The notes beneath the pieces are model-generated. The model was not told the DNA's origin. It ran no database searches and saw nothing but the letters and a program-made list of their open reading frames with translations. From Streptomyces luomodiensis (GTDB lineage Bacteria; Actinomycetota; Actinomycetes; Streptomycetales; Streptomycetaceae), in contig NZ_CP117522.1 of NCBI RefSeq assembly GCF_031679605.1, forward strand, positions 1,798,001 through 1,862,000: a DNA stretch of 64,000 nucleotides, given 5' to 3'. Below are positions 35,277 through 42,968 of the stretch, piece after piece. A program made the translations under genes and the position numbers. Within the stretch, counting starts at the first letter, position 1. Each line of letters begins with the position of its first letter.

Positions 35277-35439
35277 CGGTTCGCCCCCTCTTTCCCCTCT
35301 TCTTTTCACTCTCCCCTGGCAGGCCCGCGCCCACCCGTGGCCCCGGGCCGGGCCTGGTTCCCCCTGTCCGGGTGTTCACCCGCCCCCAGCAAACGCCGCA
35401 CCGAGACGTCACCGCGATGCCGGTGAGAATGGACGAGTC

Positions 35440-36753
35440 GTGAGCGCGAAACGGCCCAGAACGCTGAAAACCGTGACCGGAGCCGGCGGCACGTCGGAGA
35501 CCTACGACCTGGCGATCGACCCGACCCGGTCCACACTCGACACCGCCGTGCGGGTGGCGAAGCTCGCCGAAGCCGCGCGGATCGACGCGCTCTTCACCGC
35601 CGATCTGCTCAGATTCGACGCCCAGGGCGCCATCGGCTCGCAGGAACCGCTGGTCTTCGTCTCGGCGCTGAGCCAGGTGACATCGCGGATCGGCCTGATC
35701 GCCACGGTCTCGACCACGTTCAGCCACCCGTTCAACCTGGCGCGGCTGTTCGGCACCCTCGATCACGTCAGCAACGGGAGGGCCGCCTGGAACCTGGTGA
35801 CCTCCTCGGTCGGGGAGGAGAACTTCGGCCCCGGCGAACTGCCCAGCCCCGAGGAGCGCTACGCCCGCGCCGCGGAGGCGCTGGAGGTGGTCAACGCGCT
35901 GTGGGACAGCTGGGAACCCGGTGCGCTGACCGTCGGCCCGGACGGGAAGGCGGTGCTGCACCGCGACCGGGTGCACCCGATCCACCACTCGGGCCGGTTC
36001 TTCGACGTGGCCGGTCCGCTGAACATCCCGCCACTGCCGCAGCGGCGCCCGGTGCAGATCCAGGCCGGGCAGTCCGCGGCGGGGACCGCACTGGGCGCCC
36101 GCTACGCCGAGATCGTCTTCACCTCGCTGCCCACCCTCGACCACGCGGTGGACTTCACCCGGAAGATCCGTGGCCAGGCGGAGCGGCTGGGACGGCCCGA
36201 CGGGCTGCCGCTGATCTTCAGCTCGTTCCACGCCACCTACGGCGCCACCGAGGAGGAAGCACGGCGGCTGGTACGGGAGAGGCGCGAGTCGATCGACTTC
36301 GAACGCGGCCGCGCCCAGGTGGCCGACATGCTCGGCGGCGGAGTCGACCTGTCGGACCTCCCCCTCGACGCGACGCTGCCCGAGAGCCTGCTGCCCGACG
36401 TGGCCTCGGTGAACCGCCGCCGCGGCCGGGTCGACATCTTCGCCGGCTACGCGCGGCAGGGGTACACACTGCGGGAACTCATCATCGCGGCGCAGGACAC
36501 CGGGCACTGGGCCGCCGCGGGCACACCCGAGCAGCTCGCCGACGCCGTCGAGGAGCGGTTCCGGACGGGGGTGCTGGACGTGATCTCGCTGGGTGGCCTC
36601 GCGGACCCGCGCCAGCACGACTTCGTGGTCAACGGTCTCCTGCACGAGCTGCGCAAACGGAAGATCGTCGCGCCCGACTACACCGGCACCACCCTGCGCG
36701 AGAACCTCGGCCTGGAACTGCCGGCCCGCGCCACCGCCGCGGTGCGGGTCTGA
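35440..36753 (+). CDS. NtaA/SnaA/DmoA-family FMN-dependent monooxygenase (LLM class)
   Basis: The 437-residue luciferase-like flavin monooxygenase has VRVAKLAEAARIDALFTADLL, IGLIATVSTTFSHPFNLARL, LDHVSNGRAAWNLVTS and QIQAGQSAAGTALGARYAEIVF, all typical of the family that attacks nitrilotriacetate, dimethylsulfide and dibenzothiophene sulfone. The N-terminus is shorter than usual and lacks the GHH.AAWR segment; GTG 35440 is the first start in frame. The sulfur leader upstream argues for desulfurisation. No flavin reductase is adjacent. Confidence 0.82.
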   Translation: MSAKRPRTLKTVTGAGGTSETYDLAIDPTRSTLDTAVRVAKLAEAARIDALFTADLLRFDAQGAIGSQEPLVFVSALSQVTSRIGLIATVSTTFSHPFNLARLFGTLDHVSNGRAAWNLVTSSVGEENFGPGELPSPEERYARAAEALEVVNALWDSWEPGALTVGPDGKAVLHRDRVHPIHHSGRFFDVAGPLNIPPLPQRRPVQIQAGQSAAGTALGARYAEIVFTSLPTLDHAVDFTRKIRGQAERLGRPDGLPLIFSSFHATYGATEEEARRLVRERRESIDFERGRAQVADMLGGGVDLSDLPLDATLPESLLPDVASVNRRRGRVDIFAGYARQGYTLRELIIAAQDTGHWAAAGTPEQLADAVEERFRTGVLDVISLGGLADPRQHDFVVNGLLHELRKRKIVAPDYTGTTLRENLGLELPARATAAVRV

Positions 36754-36825
36754 CCCGCCCGGCCGGCGCGGGAAGGGGCGGGGCGGCCTCGCGCCGCACC
36801 CGCCCCACCGCACGGCGCCCGCGGG

Positions 36826-37263
36826 TCACAGGGCGGCGAGCACGGTCTCCACGACGCGGTCGGTGGCCAGTCCGTACCGGTCGTGCAGGGTCGGGAGGGC
36901 GCCCGCCGCCAGGAACGCGTCCGGGAGCGCCACGGGGGTGACGCGCACACCGAGGCCACGGCGGACCGCGGCGGAGGCCACCGTCTCGTACAGTCCCCCG
37001 ACCACGGTGTGGTTCTCCAGCGTGAGCGCCAGCCGGTCCCCGGCGAGTTCGCCCAGCACCGTTTCCTCGTCGAACGGCTTGAGGGTGACGTCGGCGGCCG
37101 GGACGTCCGCGAACCGGGCGGCGGTGGTCAGCCCGGCGGCGCGGGCGCGCTCCCGCGCGGCGGGCAGCGGATCGATGCCGGTCACGGTGTACCCGGCGGC
37201 GGGCAGACGGGACGCCATCGGCAGGCCGATGGCGCCCACGCCCACGAAGGCGAGGGAGGGCAT
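36826..37263 (-). pseudogene. in-frame chimera: 3-hydroxyisobutyrate dehydrogenase N-terminus fused to transketolase C-domain
   Basis: Residues 1-55 read as the NAD-binding start of a 3-hydroxyisobutyrate dehydrogenase (MPSLAFVGVGAIGLPMASRL). From about residue 57 the protein is the C-terminal domain of a transketolase or 1-deoxyxylulose-type beta subunit (TLKPFDEETVLGELAG, LALTLENHTVVGGLYETVAS, LPDAFLAAGALPTLHDRYGL). Neither part is complete. The simplest explanation is an in-frame deletion joining two neighbouring genes. It is open and could be translated, but no catalytic function is expected. The 260-nt gap upstream to 37523 shows no further gene. Confidence 0.75.
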
Positions 37264-37523
37264 GGCGAAACCCTTTCCGGAAGGGCCGGCGCGGTCCGGG
37301 TCCTCGGCGGGGACGCCGCGTCTCGGCGGTGGGGCAGGCCGTCCCGGTGACGGGGGACGGCGGGGACGCGCCAGGGCACGCGGGCGTCACCCGGCGCGCC
37401 GACAGCGGTGCTGGTGGGGTGTCAGGCCGGCGGCCCGGTAGGGGTGGTGGGATGTCGGGCGTGACGGCCCGGCGGCGGTGTCCGCCGGTACGCCCGGGGA
37501 ACCGGTACGCGGCGCGGTCGGCG

Positions 37524-38231
37524 TCAGGGGCCGGACGGCGGCCGGACCTCGCCGGTCACGGCGGAGAAGACGGTGAAGTGGCGCCGCATGGCCTCCCGGG
37601 CGGCCGAGCCGTCCCGGGCGTGCAGGGCGTCCACGATCTCGTAGTGCACGGTGTCGGTGATCCGGGTCTCCCCCAGGGCGAGCGGTGTCCGCACCACGGC
37701 CAGTCGGCGCAGTTCCACGTCGCTGCGCAGCACATGGCCGAGTGCCTCGTGCAGGAGGTTGAAGACGGGGTTGTCGACGATCAGGCAGAGCGTGCGGTGG
37801 AATTCCAGGTCCGCCTCCAGCGCGTGGGCGTCGTCGCCGTCGGCGGTGGCCGCGACCATCTCGTCGACCAGGGCGCGCAGCCGGTCCACGTCGTCGGCGT
37901 CCGCCCGCCGTGCCGCCGCCTCCGCAAGCGACAGCTCCAGCATCTCCCGCGCGCTGCGGAACTGGTCCTGTCGCAGGTGCCCGAGCTGTTCGGAGAGGTC
38001 GAAGTACAGCTGGACGAAGGTCGCGTCGGGCACCCGCAGATACGATCCGCGGCCCTGGGTGCGGTCCAGGAACCCGAGCGCCTCGAGCATCGACAGCTGT
38101 TCGCGCAGGGCTCCCCGGCTGATGTCGAGGCGTTCCACGAGCTCCCGCTCGGTGGGCAGCCGCAGCCGGTCCCCCTGGCCCTCCGACGAGCCGAGCCGGG
38201 CCAGTTCCTGCACCAGCCGTGGTTTGACCAA
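37524..38231 (-). CDS. FadR-type GntR regulator
   Basis: The 235-residue regulator has a winged helix (LRLPTERELVERLDISRGALREQLSMLEALGFL) and an FCD domain with DLEFHRTLCLIVDNPV and HYEIVDAL. The only available start keeping the whole first helix is TTG 38231; GTG 38213 is an alternative. A FadR-consensus site overlaps the start region, so autoregulation is likely. It lies between the chimeric ORF and the KstD-like dehydrogenase, all on the minus strand. Confidence 0.83.
   Translation of the reverse strand: MVKPRLVQELARLGSSEGQGDRLRLPTERELVERLDISRGALREQLSMLEALGFLDRTQGRGSYLRVPDATFVQLYFDLSEQLGHLRQDQFRSAREMLELSLAEAAARRADADDVDRLRALVDEMVAATADGDDAHALEADLEFHRTLCLIVDNPVFNLLHEALGHVLRSDVELRRLAVVRTPLALGETRITDTVHYEIVDALHARDGSAAREAMRRHFTVFSAVTGEVRPPSGP
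38220..38230. promoter_or_regulatory. FadR-type operator overlapping the GntR start
   Basis: TGGTTTGACCA matches TGGTnnnACCA exactly and overlaps the proposed TTG start codon. A weaker relative, TGGTCCGACT, lies near 38276 in the same upstream region. Confidence 0.6.
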
Positions 38232-38378
38232 AATGCGAGAAAGTTAAGGGGGCGTTGCCAGGCAGGGCAATACTTTGGTCCGACTTTTTATGCGGACAGC
38301 GGACAGCGGACAGCCGAGCACCGGGTCGGTCACGGTGCCCGACCCGGCGCAAACTGTGGTCAACGTGTCGTCGGCGGC

Positions 38379-40130
38379 TCAGCGGTCCCGGCGCCGGCCC
38401 GCGGTCCGCTGGAGCCCGCCGGCGCGTTCCGCGGCGTGGCCGGCGATGTCCCGGCCGACCTGGTAGCCGAAGACCATGGCCGGGCCGATGTTGGCTCCGT
38501 ATCCGGGGTAACCGCCGCCGAAGACGCTGACGGCGGCGGTGCCGACGGCGTACAGGCCCGGGACCGCCTCGCCCGTCGAGGCGACCACTTCACTGCGGCG
38601 GTTCACCGAGAGTCCCGCGTAGGTGCCCAGGTCACCCATCTGGATGCGGACGGCGTAGTAGGGAGCCTTGTCGATGGGGGCGAGGTTGGGGTTGGGCTTG
38701 TGCTCCATGTCGCCCTTGAAGTGGTGGAACCAGTTCGAGCCGCGCTTGAACCTGCGGTCCCGCCCGAGGGCCGCGTCGGCGTTGAACTCCGCCAGGGTGC
38801 GCTTCAGCGCGGCGGCCGGCACGTCGATCCGGGCGGCCAGCTCCTCGATGGACGAGCCCGCGACGAGGTAACCGACCTTCTTGTAGTACCAGGTGGGCAG
38901 CGGCCAGGGTTTGGCGTAGCCGATGCCGTAGGTGTGCATGGCCTTCTTGTCGGCGATGATCCAGCCGAAGGTGTCCCGCTCACCCGCGTTCTCCTTGATC
39001 ATTTCCACGCCGAAGTCGTGGTAGGAGAACGACTCGTTGGCGAACCGCTCGCCCTTGCGGTTGACCGCGATCAGTCCGGGCAGGCCGAACGCGCGCAGAT
39101 GGGGGAAGATCCGGTCCTGCCCGCGCAGGTTCTTCCAGACGGTGACCGGGCCCCAGGAGGCGGGCTGGTGCGGCCGGGTGTCCAGCACACCGCCGTGCGG
39201 CTCGGCCAGGTAGTAGCTGTCCCCCTGGTGACCGATGGTCGGCGTGAAGTGGTTGTCGCCACGCGGGTCGTGTCCGAAGACCTGGGTGCGCAGCCTGGTG
39301 TCACCGGAGAAGCCACCGGCCGCGATCACCACACCGCACCCGGCCCGGACCCTCCCGGAGTGCGCACCGGTCAGCACCGCGCCGTCCACCACCCCGGCGT
39401 CGTTCCCCAGGATCTCGGTGACCTTGGTGTCGGTCCACATCGGGATGCCCATGTCCCCCGCGCTCGCCAGCATGCGGGTCATCAGCGCGTTGCCGTTGGT
39501 GCGGGTGAACGCCCGGCGGAAGAGGGTGCGCTCCACCCAGGTCGTCACCAGCCGCCGCAGCACGTAGAGGAACGCCTTGAGGGACCGGTTGGCCTTGAGG
39601 AACGTGGCGATGTCCGGGCCGATCTCGGGCATGTAGCCGAACACGGTGTACGTGTAGAGGTAGGGCTGTACGCGCAGCCGGTTCCGCTTCAGCATCCGGC
39701 CGCTGGCCTTCTGCACCGTCAGGGCCCGGCCGGATTTCCGGGCGCCCGGGGTGTCCATCTGGTAGTCGGGCGCCATCTCGGGGTAGTGGAACCGCACATC
39801 GGCGTCGTTCTCGAAGAAGTCCAGCGCCTCGGGCACCAGGTCGAGGAAGGCCGCGACGGCGGCCGGGTCGTGGGAGTCGCCGGCGAGCGCCTTGATATAG
39901 GTCTCGGCCTCCTCGCGGGTGTCGCCCTCGGCGATCCCCTGCTTGTTGCCCGGGACCCACAGCCAGCCGCCGGAGATGGCGGTGGTGCCGCCCAGGTACG
40001 GCTCCTTGTCGACGACCAGGACGTCGAGGCCCTGCTGCTTCGCCTTGAGGGCGGCCGAGATCCCGGCGGCGCCGGAACCGATGACGAGCACATCGCACTC
40101 GTAGGTCACATCGCTGGTCTTGTCGCTCAT
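38379..40130 (-). CDS. FAD-dependent dehydrogenase, 3-ketosteroid-delta1-dehydrogenase-like
   Basis: The 583-residue flavoprotein has an N-terminal FAD dinucleotide fold (YECDVLVIGSGAAGISAALKA, then VVDKEPYLGGTTAISGGWLW). The C-terminal GLYAVGTAAVSVFGGGYPGYGANIGPAMVFGY closure is seen in KstD and related ketone dehydrogenases. ATG 40130 (MSDKTSD) has GTTGGAC a few nt upstream. The SDR and pobA remnant upstream in the operon suggest an alicyclic ketone-to-phenol step rather than steroid metabolism; the substrate is inference. Confidence 0.82.
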   Translation of the reverse strand: MSDKTSDVTYECDVLVIGSGAAGISAALKAKQQGLDVLVVDKEPYLGGTTAISGGWLWVPGNKQGIAEGDTREEAETYIKALAGDSHDPAAVAAFLDLVPEALDFFENDADVRFHYPEMAPDYQMDTPGARKSGRALTVQKASGRMLKRNRLRVQPYLYTYTVFGYMPEIGPDIATFLKANRSLKAFLYVLRRLVTTWVERTLFRRAFTRTNGNALMTRMLASAGDMGIPMWTDTKVTEILGNDAGVVDGAVLTGAHSGRVRAGCGVVIAAGGFSGDTRLRTQVFGHDPRGDNHFTPTIGHQGDSYYLAEPHGGVLDTRPHQPASWGPVTVWKNLRGQDRIFPHLRAFGLPGLIAVNRKGERFANESFSYHDFGVEMIKENAGERDTFGWIIADKKAMHTYGIGYAKPWPLPTWYYKKVGYLVAGSSIEELAARIDVPAAALKRTLAEFNADAALGRDRRFKRGSNWFHHFKGDMEHKPNPNLAPIDKAPYYAVRIQMGDLGTYAGLSVNRRSEVVASTGEAVPGLYAVGTAAVSVFGGGYPGYGANIGPAMVFGYQVGRDIAGHAAERAGGLQRTAGRRRDR

Positions 40131-40184
40131 GATGTCCAACTTTCGCGGCTCGGAACTCAGGTGGACGGGGCTCGGTGGCGGGGT

Positions 40185-40955
40185 TCAGTGGGCGGTGTAG
40201 CCCCCGTCGATGACGAGCTCGGTGCCCGTCGTGAACGACGATTCGTCGGACGCGAGGTACAGCACGCCGTAGGCGATCTCGTCGGGCTCGCCCTGGCGGG
40301 CGATCGGGTTGCCCAGGACCAGTTGCCGGTAGTACTCGTCGGCGCCCAGCGGGCTGCCCTCGGCCGAGGAGCGGCTCATCTTCGTCCGCATGGAGCCGGG
40401 GTGGATGGAGTTGACCCGGATGCCGTGCGGGCCGTAGACGACGGCGTCCGACTTCGTCAGCAGCCGGACCGCGCCCTTGGAGGCGTGGTAGAGCGGGACG
40501 TTGCCGCCGCCGGTCAGGCCGTGGATCGAGGAGAAGTTCACGATGCTGCCGCGGCCCCGCTCGATCATGTGCGGCACGACGTACTTGGTCAGCAGCCAGG
40601 TGCCCTTGAGGTTGACCCCGATGACCGCGTCGAACTCCTCCTCCGTCGCCTCGTGCGACGGGGCCGGGCGGCCCAGGATGCCGGCGCCGTTGACCAGGAC
40701 GTCGGGGGCGCCGAACCGTTCGGCCACCTGCCGTACGGCGTTCTCGACCTGGGCGGCGTCGGTGATGTCCAGGGTCCAGTCGGCCACCGCGTCGGTGCCC
40801 CAGGGCTCGGCGGGCGCCGTCCGGTCGAAGTTGGCGACCCGGGCCCCGTGGGCGGTGAGCATGCGGACGGTGGCGGCGCCGAGGTCGCCGCTGCCTCCGG
40901 TGACGATCGCGACCTTGCCGGCGACGCGTCCGGTGTGCTGCCGGTCAGCGCTCAT
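40185..40955 (-). CDS. SDR-family alcohol dehydrogenase
   Basis: The 256-residue classical SDR has AIVTGGSGDLGAATVRML, NGAGILGRP, IVNFSSIHG and YHASKGAVRLLTKS (Ser, Tyr and Lys catalytic residues), and C-terminal FTTGTELVIDGGYTAH. It is similar to cyclopentanol or cyclohexanol-type dehydrogenases. It lies 54 nt upstream of the FAD dehydrogenase and 31 nt downstream of the pobA remnant, in one minus-strand operon. Likely oxidises a ring alcohol to the ketone used by the FAD enzyme. Confidence 0.85.
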   Translation of the reverse strand: MSADRQHTGRVAGKVAIVTGGSGDLGAATVRMLTAHGARVANFDRTAPAEPWGTDAVADWTLDITDAAQVENAVRQVAERFGAPDVLVNGAGILGRPAPSHEATEEEFDAVIGVNLKGTWLLTKYVVPHMIERGRGSIVNFSSIHGLTGGGNVPLYHASKGAVRLLTKSDAVVYGPHGIRVNSIHPGSMRTKMSRSSAEGSPLGADEYYRQLVLGNPIARQGEPDEIAYGVLYLASDESSFTTGTELVIDGGYTAH

Positions 40956-40986
40956 GATGCGTGCTCCTTCGCTTGGTTGTGGTGGG

Positions 40987-41462
40987 TCAGGGGGTGCGGC
41001 CCGCGGTGAGCCGGAGGGCCTCGGCGGCCACCGACGCCGGGTTGGTGAGCGCGATGGGCCAGCCGGTGTACGCCTCGGCGAGGAAGGTGCGCCCGGCGGC
41101 GGAGCCGGTGACCATGTCGAGTTCGCCCAGCCGGCGGCGGGCGTCGAAGTCCGTGGCGGACGCGTCGCGGTGCAGCGTCGAGGTCATCCACCAGGAGAGG
41201 TGCTGGGCACGCCGGATACGCTCCGAGGCCGTCGCCCCGTACCGCTCCAGCAGGTCCGGCTCACCGTCGAGGAGGAAGCGCTCCAGCGCCTGGGACAGCA
41301 CGGCCACGTCGCAGATCGCGAGGTTGAGGCCCTTGGCGCCGGTCGGTGGGACCGTATGGGCGGCGTCCCCGGCGAGGAACAGGCGTCCGTAGCCATGAGC
41401 CCGGCCGGTCCGGCACCTATGATGCCGACCTGTGTGCGGGCATGGGTGGTCTGTGCGGTCAT
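40987..41462 (-). pseudogene. pobA: 4-hydroxybenzoate 3-monooxygenase with internal deletion
   Basis: ATG 41462 opens an N-terminus with the FAD motif QVGIIGAGPAGLM. At about residue 23 this runs straight into HGYGRLFLAGDAAHTVPPTGAKG in a different frame, followed by the intact PobA C-terminus (LSWWMTSTLHRD, FLAEAYTGWPIALTNPA). About 700 nt coding the middle of the enzyme are missing, and CATG is shared at the junction. The gene must be inactive. It heads the SDR/FAD-dehydrogenase operon, so the pathway product was probably 4-hydroxybenzoate. Confidence 0.85.
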
Positions 41463-41684
41463 GCGGTGGTTACCCGTTCTGGCGAGAGCGGTGGGCCGGC
41501 GGGCACACACCGCGGGTGCTGACGCGCTGTCAGCGGTGCTGAGGAGTCGGGCGGTCCGGCCACGGCGGCCGGGCCGGCGCGAAGCGGACCGTCGTCTGCC
41601 GTTCACGTTCCGGTCGTTGGCCCGTGTCCGGCTCGTCGACCGATGTGACCAGCGTGCAGCGCGGCCGAGGTGGCCCACAACACA

Positions 41685-41702
41685 CATTCCGTTCAATGGG
41701 AA
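41685..41702. promoter_or_regulatory. shared operator-like motif, copy 1 (pobA promoter)
   Basis: CATTCCGTTCAATGGGAA lies 223 nt upstream of the pobA remnant and just past the IclR stop. It matches 17 of 18 positions with the site at 44434 and has imperfect dyad symmetry (TTCC...GGAA), as expected for an IclR-family operator. Confidence 0.6.
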
Positions 41703-41708
41703 GGCGGG

Positions 41709-42533
41709 TCACGGGGAAGGCCGTCGGCGGCCGTCGCCCGGCAGCCGGGGGCCGTGGCTGCGCAGCACGTCCTCGTCGGCGGTGGGAGCGCCCATGGCGC
41801 GGGAGATGCCCCGGCTGGCCGCGAGCAGCGCCGGGACCAGGGCGCGGGGGTTCGGGTCGGCGGCCGGGATGACGATGGACAGCGCCGCGACCACCTCGCC
41901 GTCACCGCCCCGGACCGGGGCCGCGACGCCCGTACCCGACTGGCTGATCATCTGGGCCGCGACGACGAACCCCTCGTGGCGCACCTGCGCCAGCAGGGAG
42001 CGGAGGTGCGCCGGATCGGTGACCGTGCGGGCCGTGTACCGCCGCAGTCGCCACGACAGGACCTCCTCCTGCAACTCCAGCGGGCTGTGGGCCAGGAGCA
42101 CCAGGCCCGCCGAGGTCGCGTGGATCGGGAGCCGGCCGGCGATTTTGGTGATGTTCTGCACCGCGCCCCGGGCGGACAGGCGTTCCAGGTAGAGCACATC
42201 GGTGCCCTGGAGCACACCGATCTGGGTGTGCTGCCGCACCACCGCCTGGAGGTCCTCCATGAACGGCATCGCCACTTCGCGCAGATCGAGGACGCGGGAC
42301 GAGCGGGACGCCAGCTCCCAGAGCTGATAGCCCATGCGCACCCGCTTGCCCTCGGCGCGGTCGAGGGCGCCGAGTTCGACGAGCTCGCCCACGATCCGAT
42401 GGGCCGTGGCCACCGGCAGATCGGCGCGCCGGGCGATCTCCGACACGGTGAGGGCGGGCGAGCTGGACGTGAACAACCGCAGGATGCGCATCGCGCGGCT
42501 GAGCACCGACTCACCGGTGTTGGACCTGGCCAT
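41709..42533 (-). CDS. IclR-family transcriptional regulator
   Basis: The 274-residue protein has an N-terminal winged helix (RAMRILRLFTSSSPALTVSEIARRADLPVATAHRIVGEL) and a C-terminal IclR effector domain (PIHATSAGLVLLAHSP, GTGVAAPVRGGDGEVVAALSIV). IclR proteins such as PobR and PcaR control aromatic acid catabolism. It is flanked by two copies of a shared motif upstream of the pobA and MHS promoters, which it may bind. Confidence 0.88.
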   Translation of the reverse strand: MARSNTGESVLSRAMRILRLFTSSSPALTVSEIARRADLPVATAHRIVGELVELGALDRAEGKRVRMGYQLWELASRSSRVLDLREVAMPFMEDLQAVVRQHTQIGVLQGTDVLYLERLSARGAVQNITKIAGRLPIHATSAGLVLLAHSPLELQEEVLSWRLRRYTARTVTDPAHLRSLLAQVRHEGFVVAAQMISQSGTGVAAPVRGGDGEVVAALSIVIPAADPNPRALVPALLAASRGISRAMGAPTADEDVLRSHGPRLPGDGRRRPSP

Positions 42534-42630
42534 ATGCGGTCACCTTCCGTTCCAGACTGGCACACGTCCTCGCCGGCGCACCAGCGCCGGCGAGGACCGC
42601 CGCGATACCGGCCTTTGTGGGTGGCGAGCC

Positions 42631-42924
42631 CTACATCTCCGCGGCCAGGCGCCCCAGCATGGGCGTCCACTCCCACGCGGTGACGGCGCCGACCAGCGAG
42701 TGGCGCCGGAACGGATCGTCCTCGGTGTGCCGGACGGCCTCCTCCTTGGTGTCGGCGCGGATCAGCAGCAGGGCGCCGGGTGCCTCATCGGGCCCGAACG
42801 GCCCGGAGCAGAGGTTGACGCCTCGGTCGCCGAGCGCGCCCAGGTACTCCTTGTGGGCCGGGCGGTGCTCGTCACGCCCCGCGGTGTCGTCGGTGTAGGT
42901 GTAGATGACGGCGAAGACCGGCAT
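42631..42924 (-). CDS. YciI-family protein
   Basis: The 97-residue ferredoxin-like protein has FAVIYTYTDDTAGRDEHRPAHKEYL, SGPFGPDEAPGALLLIRADT and DDPFRRHSLVGAVTAWEWTP. The conserved His and Asp residues of YciI are visible. The family includes small accessory enzymes and a muconolactone-isomerase-like catalyst of aromatic pathways. It lies between the MHS transporter (44 nt) and iclR, consistent with one operon. Confidence 0.85.
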   Translation of the reverse strand: MPVFAVIYTYTDDTAGRDEHRPAHKEYLGALGDRGVNLCSGPFGPDEAPGALLLIRADTKEEAVRHTEDDPFRRHSLVGAVTAWEWTPMLGRLAAEM

Positions 42925-42968
42925 GCCGGGTCCTTCCTCTCGTACGGGTGGGGCGGGCGCCGGACCGC

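Noticed and set aside
35417..35443. Eight-codon mini-ORF overlapping the LLM monooxygenase start
   Set aside because: Too short to support and without a ribosome binding site; the overlap can be chance in GC-rich sequence.
34952..35443. 163-codon plus-strand frame covering the leader region
   Set aside because: Lacks recognisable domains and overlaps a terminator and a promoter; the short leader frame explains the region better.
36775..36807. G/C-rich imperfect inverted repeat after the LLM gene as terminator
   Set aside because: Pairing is broken by several mismatches and could arise from base composition.
37264..37523. Remnants of further catabolic genes in the gap between the chimera and gntR
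   Set aside because: Translations in all frames look compositional; no recognisable motif was found.
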